Source: Macrolepiota albuminosa (taxonomy: Eukaryota > Basidiomycota > Agaricomycetes > Agaricales > Agaricaceae). Taken from it: a stretch of 64,000 bases of DNA. Position numbers and translations under genes: made by a program. Location: assembly GCA_027475525.1 (NCBI GenBank), contig JAMWFC010000059.1, forward strand, positions 434,001 to 498,000. Direction: 5' to 3'. Shown here piece after piece: positions 1 through 12,500 of the stretch. Within the stretch, counting starts at the first letter, position 1. Every line of letters begins with the position of its first letter. The notes under the pieces were generated by a model. The model was not told where the DNA came from, did no database searches, and worked only from the letters and a program-made list of their open reading frames with translations.

Positions 1-1207
1 TGAGAACTAGAAATATAAAAATTGGAAGAAATAATCAAATTGCCTCTAGCTCTTTGAGGAGGCCTATTGGATCAACTGTTGCTGTAGACATATTTGCATC
101 TGAGAATGTACAACTTGGAACTACAGGATTGGGAGATATGAGAATTGGGGGAAACAATTAGATTGCTTCAAGCTCTGGAGGAAATACTTCTAGCTCTTTG
201 AGGAGGCCTGTTAGACCACCAACTGTTGCTGAGGATCTATTTGCTAGAGCTATTCCTGAAACTCATCTACATGAAGGATGGAATGCCCCTTTGCAAAATC
301 CAATTCCTAGAATGATATCACCTCTACCTCTTCCTGCACATAGAGTTCCTTATGTGCCTTCAATAGTAACATCTCTACCAGCTGCTGTGCATGGAAAAGA
401 TCATAGAGTGGGATTAGTCAATCAGCCTGTAGTTGGTGAGACTGCTATGAGTATATCTGGAACTCATTTGCCTAAAGGTTGGGATGTTCCTTTACAAAAT
501 CCTATACCTAGAATACCTGCTTTACATGGGCCTGCTTTACCAAACTTCATAATGCCACTGCTACTGCCACCTGTGTTAGAAATGCAAACCTAAGTAGACC
601 AATTGTAAGTATAGATCTACTTGTCCAGTAAGTATTGTATCATAAATAAGTAAAGTTGGTTGCTCATCCTCAGTCTCATATAAATGACTAAGGATGTTAT
701 TTGTATAGTACTGGTTATATATATGTGCATCTATAGACAATGGTCATTGTCAGTCTAAAGTGATTGGTGGCCAGGTCTAGGCACATTATGTGATAATGTG
801 ATATTGGATGTGATATTGCGGAGTGTGATGTGGTAAATGTTGATCTCCAACAACTTGCACTTGGGAATAGAGAAAGACAAATTAACCAGCAGGTCATTCC
901 TATACAAGTACAAATATTAGCAGCATTGCAAGACCAACAAAGATTGAGGCATATTGCTGCAGCTGAGGAGTAGAATAGACAACAGCAGACACTAGCAGTA
1001 TTACAAGAGCAGCAACAGCCCAGACATGTTGCTATGGCTGAAGAGGAGGAGAGGCAACAAGAATGACAAAGGCAATAACAGGCATTAGCAGTATTGCATG
1101 AGCAACAATAGCTTAGAGATATTGCTATAGCTGAAGAGCAGGCAGTAGCAGAGGCACAAAGAGTTTTGCACCAGCCAGAGGTGAGACAAAGACAACTTTT
1201 AAATGTT
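1..1207 (+). pseudogene. Helitron protein, N-terminal low-complexity region (broken)
   Basis: The longest open piece (198-593) is rich in Pro, Leu and Arg and contains a repeated phrase of the type HLPxGW(N/D)xPLQNPIPR. From about 855 the frame encodes three degenerate repeats of about 24 residues of the type LAVLQEQQxxRHIAxAEE, likely a coiled coil, broken by TAG and TGA codons. The same order of sequences is found in reverse at 32391-33520. No catalytic domain is visible here. Function unknown; in Helitrons this region precedes the Rep domain. Confidence 0.65.
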
Positions 1208-3105
1208 GTATTTACTAAGAAAGATTAACAGAATGTAGATCTCAATCCTGAACATAGGCCTTTAAATGAGGCCAGGGCTGAAAGGATTTTACAAAATTGG
1301 GAACAGCAACGTTTAGCTGATCTTGAAGAGGATTTTAATGATTTGAATCCTCATGAATTAGAAAATATTCATGCAGCTTTTGATGAAATGCTTCAAAATC
1401 CTTTAGAGTATTTGGAACATCTTATATACAATGAAATTGATCCAAATCTACTAAATAGTCCTAGGAATGATCCTGCTGAGAATATAGAGGAGGACTTGGA
1501 GTATGTGGATCTATCTGGAGATAACAGACAGCAAAATCTACTAGCACCTGACTTACAGGAAATTGAACAACCTGATGATGTTCAGCCTAGAAATGCTCTT
1601 CCAACAGGAAGACAGCATTATATAGATGGATCCCCTTCACACTATCTTGGTTCTATGGATGTTGCATGTTCACACTGTCATGCTCTACATTTTGATGCTG
1701 AAAAGCTCTCCAAGTCAACTAGATGTAATCCAAAGTTTGGCATGTGCTGTTTACAAGGGCAGATTGCCTTGCCCAGACTTATAGATGCTCCATCAGAATG
1801 GCTTGGCTTACTCCAAGGCCATCATGCTCTTTCTGATGCTTTCAAAGCATCTATTTGCCAATACAATGCAGCCTTTCCATTTATTATATCTCTAGAAGTC
1901 AAGATTGACCATGCAATTACCAATGTTTCTGGACCATACAGCTTTAAGATCAATGGAGAGCTCTATTATCTGACAAGTGCTTTGCTTCCAACTGAAGATG
2001 ATGATTGATGCTATAACAACTCTAATGAACAGGAAGGAGTTGCAGCAATTATACCAGGAGATAGTTCTGAAGAACAATCAGATTACCATAATATAATCCT
2101 GCATCTGCATGGAGGTCAATTGAAGCAAATCAGCCATTTACATCTTTTTTAAACTTCTCTGCACTACACAATCATATTTCCAACTGGAGAACATGGATTT
2201 CATTTAAACATTCCTTCTTAGCTGGAACCACGAGGCCAATGCAGAACACAAAATATTACTGAAACTGCTTACTATATATATCAACTTCAGCAGAGATCTC
2301 TAGAAGCTAATGCCACTTTGCTTTGGAGTGGTCAATTGTTTCAACAATATGTTGTCAATGCATGGGCTTCAATCAATCAAACAAAACTTAATTGGGTTAA
2401 ACATAATCAAATAAAGATTAGAGCTGAAGTTTATCAAGGAGTGGTTGATGCAGCTAGTAGAGATGAAGACTTATGCAGGCAAAGCCAATGTGTGGTCCTT
2501 TCCTCTTCTCATGTTAGAAGTGAACAACATGCAGCAATTATTCTAGGACTTTATGGCTATTTGCAGGCATTTCTATAAACCTGATCTCTTTATTACTATG
2601 ACTGCCAATCCAAGGTGGTCTGAAATTGAAGAGGCTCTGTTGAAAGAACCTATGGTTAATGGAAAGAGGCAAACAGCTTCTGATTGTCCAGATATTGTTG
2701 CCAGAGTATTTGGACTCAAGAAAAATGCTCTTTTGAAAGATATAAAAGATGGTCTCTTTGAAAAATGTGTGGCATCTGTCCATACTATTGAATTTCAAAA
2801 GAGGGGACTTCCACATATACATATCTTGATCTTTTTCCATTATCATGACAAGATCAAAGATGCAGCCCATGTGGACTCTATTGTTTCTGCTCAAATTCCT
2901 GATCCAATGACTCAGCCTCAATTGTATCAAGTATTGGCTTTGCTTGAATTATCAATGCAGTGACTTGTCTGTTATTAGGTTGTTACTACCACTATAGTTC
3001 ATAGTTTATGTGGAGCAGATTTTCCTAATGCCAAGTGCAAATGTTCCAAAAGATATCCCAAGGAATTTCAGGAGGCTACACAGTATGGTAATGATGGCTA
3101 TCTTG
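1208..3105 (+). pseudogene. Helitron Rep-like (Helitron_like_N) region, broken
   Basis: The region encodes a cysteine/histidine-bearing segment (1343-2008, CSHCHALHFDAEKL, matching the zinc-finger-like part that precedes Rep in Helitrons), then LLWSGQLFQQYVVNAWA and YQGVVDAA typical of the Helitron_like_N family, then FITMTANPRWSEIE, and the HUH motif RGLPHIHIL with both histidines present (2814-2822). Helitron Rep nicks and joins one strand during rolling-circle transposition. A 48-base intron (2931-2978) is conserved with the second copy. Frameshifts near 2010, 2320 and 2570 and a truncation at 3105, before the two-tyrosine motif, make it a pseudogene. Confidence 0.8.
2931..2978 (+). other. 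Intron in Helitron Rep gene
   Basis: GT...AG interval of 48 bases. Removing it joins QPQLYQ to VVTTTIVH in frame. The same interval (50 bases, 30628-30677) sits at the same place in the minus-strand Helitron. Confidence 0.7.
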
Positions 3106-4452
3106 AAGGATAAAATCCTAACAGATATCTTCAACTACTGGGCCATTAAGAGGACAAAGTCAAAGACAGGAAAAGAGTGGGCAGAGATAATCAAAATAAG
3201 TACAGCAATTTATTGCAAAGAACTTGATATTATATGCTTGAATAGAAGGTTGTCCAGTATATCAAGAATTGCTAGTGCCCTTATTACCAGCATAAAGATT
3301 TAAAGATGCTTCTGAAAATTTTACTGCAATATGTTGTCTGGCTGACAATGGCAAAGGAGATAAACAAGGAGATCCAGAACTTGTTGAGGGGTAAGGATTA
3401 CAACGCCTCATGATTGGAGGCATTTGCACAATATAATGTGGCTGTCAAAAATGTTATGCATCAACTCACACTGCAGGAGAAAAGTTGTTTATGGAAGATG
3501 GCAGCAAAATAGAGCAAAAAAGGAAATCTGCCAGAAATTCAGCACAAGTTAGTACTTTATCTGTCCTCCATCTGTCTTTTATTTGTTCTTTATTTGTTGT
3601 ACATCTGTCTGCTTGATTTTGCTTTCTAATGGTTGTCTCTTTAGGAAGGCCCAAAAACATAGTTTAAAGCATGTGGATGATGCAGATGTGCTTTGATTTA
3701 GAGAAATGAGCATGTTGAGTTGGACTGTTGTTGGTTGGTATGCAGATGAAGGCATGACTATTAGAATGTATGTGATGCCATTATCCTTTAAACAATTTTG
3801 ACACCAATTATAGTCATGACAATATGTCATACTTGACCTATGCTAACTGCCCTACTTTCCAAGACTTTTTTCCTGATCTTGTTAGTGACCTCAACAAGAA
3901 GATAATGGATTACATCTCTGCTTTTCTTGGTAAAGACATATCATCCAACATGCAATCATTCCATAATTTGAATTTTTCTATCCTTATATGCCATGATTTT
4001 ATTCTTGATCTAGATAGAGATGAATTTCCAATATTACCAGCAGATCCAGGACCAAATATATTTCAAACTTGGGCAGAATTGGAAATGCTTGTCCAGGACT
4101 ATCTAAATACTCATTACAGTGAATCCTAGTTTTCTCCACCTTTGCTCATCATCTAATCACTCTATCAGAAATTACATCTGGTTACCAGTATGAATCTGCT
4201 CCTTACAAGGCAGTGAGGACCAATGATTAGCAATTCATACATTCAAGGTATCTTCCAGAGGGTCTGATATTCCAAGATCCCCATAATCTTGGTCAGCCTG
4301 AGCTATTGCATCTGCTGAACTTCTGGAGAGACTGTCAAGGACAGTATGATCCAGTGACACCTTCTGCTAGATGGTTTATCTCAACCATCACAAGCAGCCT
4401 GTAGCTGCTGAGTATGGCACCCAAGCTGATCATGAAAAAAATGCGGCAGCAG
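3106..4452 (+). pseudogene. Unrecognised degenerate coding remnants
   Basis: After the Helitron homology ends, short open pieces follow on the plus strand: about 3106-3300 (DKILTDIFNYWAIKR, TGKEWAEIIKIS), a region near 3245-3390 (EGCPVYQELLVPLLPA) and 3824-4129 (101 codons with PTFQDFFPDLV and EFPILPADPGPN). Around 4137-4380 another frame reads GYQYESAPYKAVRTND and DPHNLGQPELLHLLNFWRD. The composition is protein-like and the pieces follow one another on one strand, so they may be exons of one decayed gene. I recognise no family and assign no function. Confidence 0.35.
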
Positions 4453-5256
4453 CAGCACGTAAGGCTACATGCAAAAATGGAGGGAAAAATTGGAAACAGA
4501 GGCCAACACCATCAGCGGTAGTTGATGGCAATAGTAGGACCATTGCTAATGATGGAGCTGCTGATGGCAGATCTGCAGCCAACTTGGAGTGGCAACTGGG
4601 GCCTACACTTCCCCTGTCACCTAGTGTACCACACACACCACTGTCTGACTTACAGGAGGAACCCCCTGTCTTGCACTCACTGCACACTCCACAGCCTTAG
4701 TGCCACAACAGATCCATGGTTTACAATAAATCCCAACCAAATGTAGTAGCTTCTGCTCACAACAAGTCTGCTCATGACAAATCCATTCATAACAAATGTG
4801 GTGATGATACAGCAGTGGTAGATGCCACTACCATCCACCTCTTACAACAAAGAGGATGGAGCCGTCCAGACCCTCTAATTAATGGCCCTAGTGATGGTTT
4901 ACCTAGATATAGAGTGTCAAGAAGAGTGCTCGACATTCTTCAAGATGAGGACAATGACCAATTTGAAGGTGAAGGAAAGCTGGCATTACAAAACCAAAAG
5001 AAGTGCAAGGCATTGCCTAACCAATTGTCAACAAATTCCAAGTGACCCCACAAGTCTCAAGTACAAATGCTACAGGAGGATGCAGCTCAATACATTGATA
5101 TGTCTACATCAGCAAAAAGGAGTAGCAGCTGCACTAAGGTCATTCAACCAGTCCGCTGTCATTGATGTGGAGAAGGGGGAAATGTTACATTACATTTTTG
5201 TAAACTATAGTGTTACAAAAATGTAGCAATGTCAATGTTTATGATAACAAAAAAAA

Positions 5257-5902
5257 TCACTGTGGAGTAATCAACCATCCATCTTCACTTGTTTTCTGTT
5301 GCCTTCCATCTCTCAGTAAGCCGACTGGATGATTGGGTCCATTGCATTGGCAGCTGACTACTTTGGGAGTTGCTGTGAGCCCATTCTCTTGGGCCAGGGA
5401 GAGGGTCCTTGGCAGGGACTGGCAGAGGGATGGAAGATAGTTGAGGGGTGATGGAGATGTTTGTGCAGGAGATGTCCCCGAGGATGTTTGTTGAAGTGGG
5501 GATGGAGCGACGGTGAGAGCAAATAAGTCAGTGGTGAGGGCAGGTGTCACCAATGGGAACAGATATGTCAGCAGTGGCAGGAGATTGGTCAGCAGTAGGG
5601 TCAGAAGTGGTTTCTTCCTCTTCAACGATGGGTCCAAGTCCACTGTGCCCTGTTGGATGCACTGCCACATCATCCTGAGCTGACAGACTGAAGGGATGGG
5701 TGGAGATGTGAAGTTGACTCTGCAAAGTGTTAACCATACCCCAAATATGGTGGATCTGCTCTTCTGTCTGACGGATCCATCCATCATGGGATGCAAGCAT
5801 CTCACCCGCAAGAGAAACATTGATTTGCAGGGTTTCTATGCAGCTACTAAGCATGTCAACTCGAGTCTGGTAGTGACAGAAGAAGTCCTCAATATGCAGT
5901 AA
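5257..5902 (-). pseudogene. Unknown minus-strand gene, downstream half
   Basis: On the minus strand a piece of 125 codons (5902 down to 5528) reads HIEDFFCHYQTRVDMLSSC, followed by HDGWIRQTEEQIHHIW, with helical, coiled-coil-like character and an acidic, Thr/Ala-rich tail (VEEEETTSDPTAD). Another frame stays open to 5257. The same protein is encoded in copy B (21339-21566). The upstream half lies at 16945-18032, beyond the inserted gypsy element. I do not recognise the family; it may be a gene of an old transposon or a host gene. Confidence 0.45.
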
Positions 5903-5907
5903 CCAGC

Positions 5908-6140
5908 TGTAGCATAGTCCGCTATGTGGCATTGGCCACATAGCTTTACTTACTGTATAGTAGTAAATATTATATTATATTTATTATAATATAATATTAT
6001 TTACATTAGTATATAATTAGTTACCCTGCTGCTTACAAAGCAGCTTATTTTGTGTTGATACTACATAGTCAATAGACCGGACTGGTCTGATTCTGTGCAG
6101 TGTGAACCTAAGCTCTCACAATCTCTGTAACTTTGTTACA
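5908..6140 (+). repeat. 5' LTR of gypsy element 1
   Basis: 233 bases, TG...CA ends. It differs from the 3' LTR at five positions by eye (about 98% identity); four of the five are CG versus CA or TG. It contains four short hairpins: GCTATGTGGC with its complement near the start, GCTGCTT/AAGCAGC, AGACC/GGTCT, and TGTAAC/GTTACA at the end, plus an AT-rich palindromic block. No tRNA-type primer site starting with TGG is visible right after it. Confidence 0.95.
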
Positions 6141-6271
6141 TTTTTTTGAATCCGCCAGCTAGGATCTATTGCCTAGCATCCGACGTCAGTCGTTGAGTTT
6201 GTTGACAGAACTCTATCAGCTTCTCGAGCTTCTTGCACAGCCACACTGTGCAAATTTCAAACAGGGGATCA

Positions 6272-9200
6272 ATGAGTAATTCCATATCTGCAGCGCCCAC
6301 TGATGGTGGGCGAAATGCCCACGACCTACAGGGAGACCCAGCAGACACCCAGGAGGCGTCAGCGTCCAATGCGGGTCAGGTAAGACCCAAGGCTCAAGAC
6401 CAAGGTCAGAGTGCTGACCTGGCCGGGAATGAGAGTGAGGCCTAGAGAGCTGAAAGCTCACAGCAGGACAGTCCGCAACGCCTCCAGGACAAGATGCCCG
6501 GGGGATTAACGCTCCCAGTTATGCAGCTGCCAGGAGGACCACGACGGTCTAGCCGATTGGCTTCCAAAGGACCCCCGCAGGATGGCTGACAGTCAACCGG
6601 CGCCTATGGCGCCCCAGGAAACGCCGAGTCATCAGTACGGACTGGGAGAGCCCTCCCCGTGAGCTGGAGCAGTGGGACCAGGTGGTCCACAGCGGGTCCA
6701 ATGCCTTCTAAAGTAGCGGAAGCCCGCTTAGAAGAGGTACCGGAGGAGGCTGCAAGGCCTGAAGTATACCGCGCAGAAGATCGATTCCCATGCACCCCAG
6801 CAGTGGAGGAAGCTCCGGAGGTTGTAGAGCTTCCAGAAGAGGTGATGGAGTCGTCAAGTGACAACGACGCCGGAGCAGAGGAACAGCGGCTGAAAACTGT
6901 GTACACCGTGCGCTTGTGGGTGTTCTGGGACTTGCACCCAGAGGTGATGAAATTCACCACCCAAGCACGACTCGAGCGCTACGCGTCAGCCCATATAGTA
7001 GCACTTAGGTGACAAGGGCATGGAGTGCCCAATGTATTCAGTACGAGATATACTGATTTGATGGTGAGAGTGCTCACTATGGAGCTGCAAATGTATGTGC
7101 AGTGTAAGGCCACACGGCAATCGGGGGCCTCGACCCCCTGGAGCCACACGTCCGAGGAATGCTCAGCACGACGCAATCAAGACTTCGGAATCGAGCTAGT
7201 GGAGGCACTAGCACAGGCGCAGGAAGTGAGTACTTTTTATACTCCAGCAGGACAAGGGTGGTGTGAGGAGCCCCCGCACATGCGTAACCAAGACCGTAGG
7301 ACAGATATGTCAGGTCCGGATGGGCACGATAGCACTGTGCTCAAAGTGGAAAGCAAGGCATCCGTGATGCCGCATGTGCCCATGGCCGAAACGTTGAGCG
7401 ACAGAGTCACGTATCAACGTATGCGCAATGGCGACCTCAGGACTAAGGGACAGTCCCTTATCGACGATCAGGGCATCGTATTCGAGGGCACTAAGCCCAT
7501 TGACGAGATGCGTCATCAATTTGTCATGCAGGGTCAGGAGAATCAAGCTTCTCCAGGTCCAGGGCAGCGCAACAATCATGATCGAGATGGCGCCACGAGA
7601 CGTGATGTCCCTGGTAACGGCCGGGATGATGGTCCTAGGTCAATCCCTAGAGATGAGGGCAATTATGCCCACAGTCGAGGATGCTCGGGATGTCCTCTGC
7701 AAGGTGGATGGGGGAAGTCGCTTCCCTATGCCGCTGATTTGGTGACTAGATCCCCGGGTCAGCGGGAAGCCATTCGAATGCATCGTGAAGCCATGCACAA
7801 TCGCCTGCATCGAGTAGTCGATGATGCTCTGGGCGTAACCTTACGGTTACCAGACGGAGTGAAGCTGCGTAAAGCAGACAGTAGGCACATTTGCGCCTAT
7901 ACAGGCACGTCCAAGTTCAGCGACCTGGAAGATTGGGTGATGGATGTATGCACCCATCTTGCCATGTGCTTATACGGAGGTGACCGTATGGAACAAGAAC
8001 GAATCTTTGTTCTGCCTGAGTTCTTGGCCGGAGAGGCCATGGGTTGGTTTCGACAGGCAGTACTGCACGTCAACCATGTCCAATATGACTGGACGTTTAA
8101 AGGAGTCCTTACAGGACTGTACGATCGATTCGTACACCCCTCAACGCTCCAGGATGCAAGGCGGGACTTCCAGTCCGCCAAGTACACCGAGAAGTTGGGA
8201 GTACAAGGGTTCTATGATACCCTTAATGACCATGCCCAGAACATGGCAGTATACCCGGATGGGTATACAATGCTCAAAACGTTCTTGGATGGCATTCCAG
8301 CAGATATGCGCCGCTATTTGATACGTGAGGACGGATTGTCCCCAGAAGTCAACGATGTGGAAGAATTTGTGGCATATGCCATCTGGTATGAGCAGTCTCT
8401 GAAGACTGCTAACCACTACGAACATCGGAGTGGACACAAAGGGGGACCCAGGCGACTACTGCCTGGTGGGACACCTTCACAGGGTCAGCATGTGGGGACC
8501 TTCCTGGCCAAAAAGACCGATTTGGACCGTGACCGCAACACACGGTTTGTTGTATGCAGAACCCCTGCTGTGAACCGGGGGTGGAGCTGCCCACACCCAG
8601 AGCGGGCGCCGGACAGAGAATGTCCTAAACCAAGGCCGGACTTCAAGCTGGCCAGCCCACCGGGACAGTCGGGGATTTGTTTCATGTGTGGCCAACCAGG
8701 CCACTATGCTACCAACTGCCCTGCAAAGCCAGGACCCCCGAGGAAGGGGTATACACCCCGCGCCCACCTTCGAGCTGCACATACTGCAGCCGCGAGTGGG
8801 AGTGATGGAGACGTATCTGCTGAGTCTGAGGCGGAGCACCCCACAAATGACCAGGAGCCCCCAGAGGAGGCATCGGGCGCCGAGCCCGAGAGTGTGGTCG
8901 TGGAGGGGGAGGAGTACGTCACAGTCGACGTATATGACGACGTCTATGACAATGAGTATTACAGTCGCGACAGCGACTCTGAGTGCCTAGCAGCGATGAC
9001 GGATTGGCTGTCCACAAATGATCCCGAATGGAATAACGTAGTTCGGATGAAGAAGGTGACCCTTCATCGTGCAGAGGGCACTTTGCAGCGCCCTACATTG
9101 AAACGAGCAGACAAGGAGTGCCTGGTCTCGTATGTGGACGTAGACGGCCACAAGGCATGGACCCTATGGGACTCTGGGAGTACCACATTGGGCATAACGC

Positions 9201-9508
9201 CCCAGTTCGCCCATGTGTACGGAATATCCATGCAGGAGTTGGATACGCCATTGGCGTTACAGCTGGGCACCGTAGGGAGCCGAGCCATGGTGCAGTATGG
9301 GACAAATGTGAATGTCCAAACACCGGGCTCACGTAGCCAGGAATACATGGATGTAGCGAACTTTGATCGCTACGATATGATACTGGGAACACCATTCATG
9401 CGGCGTAACAAAGTCATACTAGACTTTGACCAATGTCAGGTACTAGTGAATGGGAAAGTGATCCCAGCCAAACGAGCTACAGCAGACGACACTGATAATT
9501 GTCTGTGA
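6272..9508 (+). pseudogene. gag-pro: Gag and aspartic protease of gypsy element 1
   Basis: One frame runs from the ATG at 6272 to the TGA at 9506-9508, interrupted by TAG (6443) and TGA (6587, 7010), all explained by C to T changes. Gag forms the particle and binds RNA. The capsid-like part lies around 7860-8420, followed by a CCHC zinc knuckle (CFMCGQPGHYATNC, about 8687-8728), an acidic stretch, and a retropepsin-type protease with the active-site motif WDSGSTT (about 9169) and a later MILGTPF. The protease normally carries DSG or DTG, so the site looks intact. The second copy lacks about 1.78 kb of the gag part. Confidence 0.88.
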
Positions 9509-12500
9509 CGTCATTGCACTATGGAGAAATGCAAGGACTCTCCATGACTTGTCCGGCGCAGAGTGCCGGCCATGGAGGATGTGGAGGAGGAAGTGCAGGC
9601 TATGCCTGGACTGAGCGCAGACCACAACGTGGTAATGATAAGCGAGGAGGAGTATCAAGCCTCCAAGAGGAGCAACAAGCAAATAATCGCTCCTGAGATT
9701 TGAGGCACAAGGCCTCCAGACAAACGCCATCAAAAGGTGAGACAACGGGAGGACTCAGTGGATGTATGTCCACCTACGTCCTCACAAGTCAAGTTGGAAG
9801 ACTTGAAAGACAGCATCCGAGAGGCGGAAGCCTCAGTAGAGGGGGACACACAGTCTCTATAGGAACGACCAGCTCCCCTACCAGAGTACGACTGGGCATA
9901 CGACCCCCGAATGCCGCAAGAGTGGAACAAGCTGGTGGCAGCCACGTGTGTGTGAAATGTGCACCAGAGACGGATGACCGTCAAACCAGCGTATTGCCAG
10001 CCAGCCCCGGATGAGGTATCCGTAGCGTACTCACTTGTACGTGAAGGAAGAAGCCTTGTGGCTTATAAGGCAGCGGCAGCGGGTGCCCCGCTGAGACTAC
10101 ATATACCTGATGACAGTGTCAATCGGGTGCTTGCAATGCGCAAGCAGTATGCACCGCCGCCTTGGCCACCCTCAGAGACGGTGGAAGTACTTCCCCCAGT
10201 ACACATGAAGGGGAAGCAGAAGGCAACAAGCCTTCGTGAGGAAGATATTCCTCGGTTGCGTCAGCAATGGCAAGAAGAATTTGCTGACATGGTCAATGGG
10301 ACCAAGGAGGAGCTCCCACCATGGCGGGAGGTGAACCATGAGATTAATCTCATAGACGAGAACAAGCAGTATAAGTACCACTTGCTGCTCTGTCTGCGCG
10401 ACCTCCAGGAGCAACTACGCGATAAGACTAATTGCTATTTGAATGCTCAATGGTGGTCCCCATGCACCACTGCTCAAGCTGCACCATTATTGTGCATCCC
10501 GAAGAAGGATGGAACCCTTCGAACAGCTCTTGATGCGCGTCAGTGCAATGACAATACCATAAAGGATGTAACTCCTTTACCAGATCAAGAGGTGATCCAG
10601 GAAGACGTGGCTCGGGCGAAGTATCGCTCGAAGATTGACCTTACTGACGCTTACGAGCAGGTGCGCATTCGCACCGAGGACGTACCCAAGACCGTATTTG
10701 CGTCGATCATGGGTACATTCATGAGCAATATAATGCAGATTGGAGACTGCAATGCTCCAGCAACTTTCCAGAGGCTAATGACCTCTATCTTCCGAGACGT
10801 AATAGGACGTTTCATGCACGTCTACCTAGATGACATATTCATCTACTCGGATACCATGGAGGAGCATGAGCAGCACCTCAGAGTTGTATTCGAACGACTG
10901 CGCAAGTACAAGTTGTACTTGAAGTGGAAAAAGTGTGAGCTCTACGCTCAGAGTATAGACTGCCTAGGGCATGTCATAGACGAGCGGGGTATCCACCCTG
11001 ATCAGGACAAGCTTGATCATATTTGGGAGTGGCAAACACCCCGAAACTACAATGACATCCAACGGTTTGTTGGTCTTGTCAACTACATATCGAGCTTCTT
11101 GCCCAATGTCACAGCCTATACTGGGCCACTTATGGCCATGACGCAGAACGGGTCACTGTTCAATTGGAGGCCATTGCACCAGTGGTGCTTCGAAATGGTC
11201 AAACGGATCTGTACGAAGACTCCAGTGATTTGACCAATTGACCCTAGATGGGATGAGCCGATATGGCTCATTTGCAATGCATCCAAGACAGGCGTCAGAG
11301 CCATGTATGGTCAGGGAAGCAGCTGGCAGACGTGCCGCCCAGCAGGGTTCATGTCGAAGAAGTTCATGATGGCCCAGCAAGACTATGCGGTGCACGAGCT
11401 GGAAACTCTTGCCATACTTGAGGCCCTCCTCAAGTGGGAGGATAAGCTGATGGGATATCCCATCCACATCATAACGGACCACAAGGCCCTTGAGTTCTTC
11501 AAAACTCAGATAAACTTGTCGCTGCATCAGCGACAGTGGATAGACTACATGTCGAGATACCAGTTCGACATCACCTATGTTAAAGGTGAACTCAACAAAG
11601 TGGCAGACTGCTTGTCATGCTACTTTGAGAGTGATGTAGTTGGGGAGGCTCACGAGCCTCATGAGTATGTGCAGGCAGACTGCCGCATAGACCCTGATGG
11701 AGAGGATTTACCTCTCCACCAATACCAGGAGCTCAGGGAGCATGTCCTGGAAGTACGCGCTATGCGTGACGATGAACGGAGGCAAAGCACTCGCCTCAGA
11801 GAGCAGTGGGAAGAACAGGACATAGCCGCCCAGTTGCTCAAGGAGCATGAAGCCATGGACCCAGCATCCACTAGGGAGCACGAGCGCCATGATGTACCTG
11901 TTACGCTTGCAGAGATGCTCGAAGGCGAATTGCCTTCATCCCAGCCTCCTAGCCTGGTCAATGACGACTTCCGGCAGGAGGTGGTGCAGGACTATGGCAA
12001 TGATCCTCTCTTCGCCGAGATAATCGCCAATCCTGACGACCATCCTCGGTTCAAGCATGAGCCTGGTGGACTCATCACGACGGAGAACCATCAAGGGGTG
12101 GCAGTGGTATGCCTCCCCCATATGCGTACCATTGTTACGCGGGTCTTGGACCAGGCCCATGCCCTGGTGGGGCACTTTGGTGCTGCCCGGACGTTGGGCT
12201 ACATCCAGAGATGGTATTGGTGGCCATGTATGGCCCAAGAAGTGACTAAGTTTTGCGTGTCATGCGCAGCGTGTCAGAGGGCAAAGTTGCCCCCTGGATC
12301 CCCTCCTGGGAAGCTACACCAGCTACCCGTGCCGGTGATACCCTGGGACTCAATCGGAATGGACTTTGTAGGTCCCTTTCCCGAGTCCAGAGGGTTCGAT
12401 TACCTCTGGGTAGTCATATGCCGCATGACGAGCATGGTGCACCTCATACCGGTGTGAACTATGCTGACGGCTAAGGAGCTGTCGTGGATCTACCTAAGGG

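Larger units (their letters stand above)
1..3105 (+). mobile_element. Helitron, left part, truncated at both sides
   Basis: This stretch is homologous along its whole length to the reverse complement of about 30495-33300, where a fuller Helitron lies. It carries the N-terminal low-complexity region and the start of the Rep (HUH endonuclease) region of the Helitron protein. The left end runs off the window. Homology stops abruptly near 3105, inside the Rep coding region, and what follows is unrelated sequence, so the helicase is missing. The fragment has many stops and frameshifts and is surely inactive. Confidence 0.85.

Noticed and set aside
198..593. Independent host gene
   Set aside because: Matches the N-terminal region of the Helitron protein found in reverse at 32675-33520.
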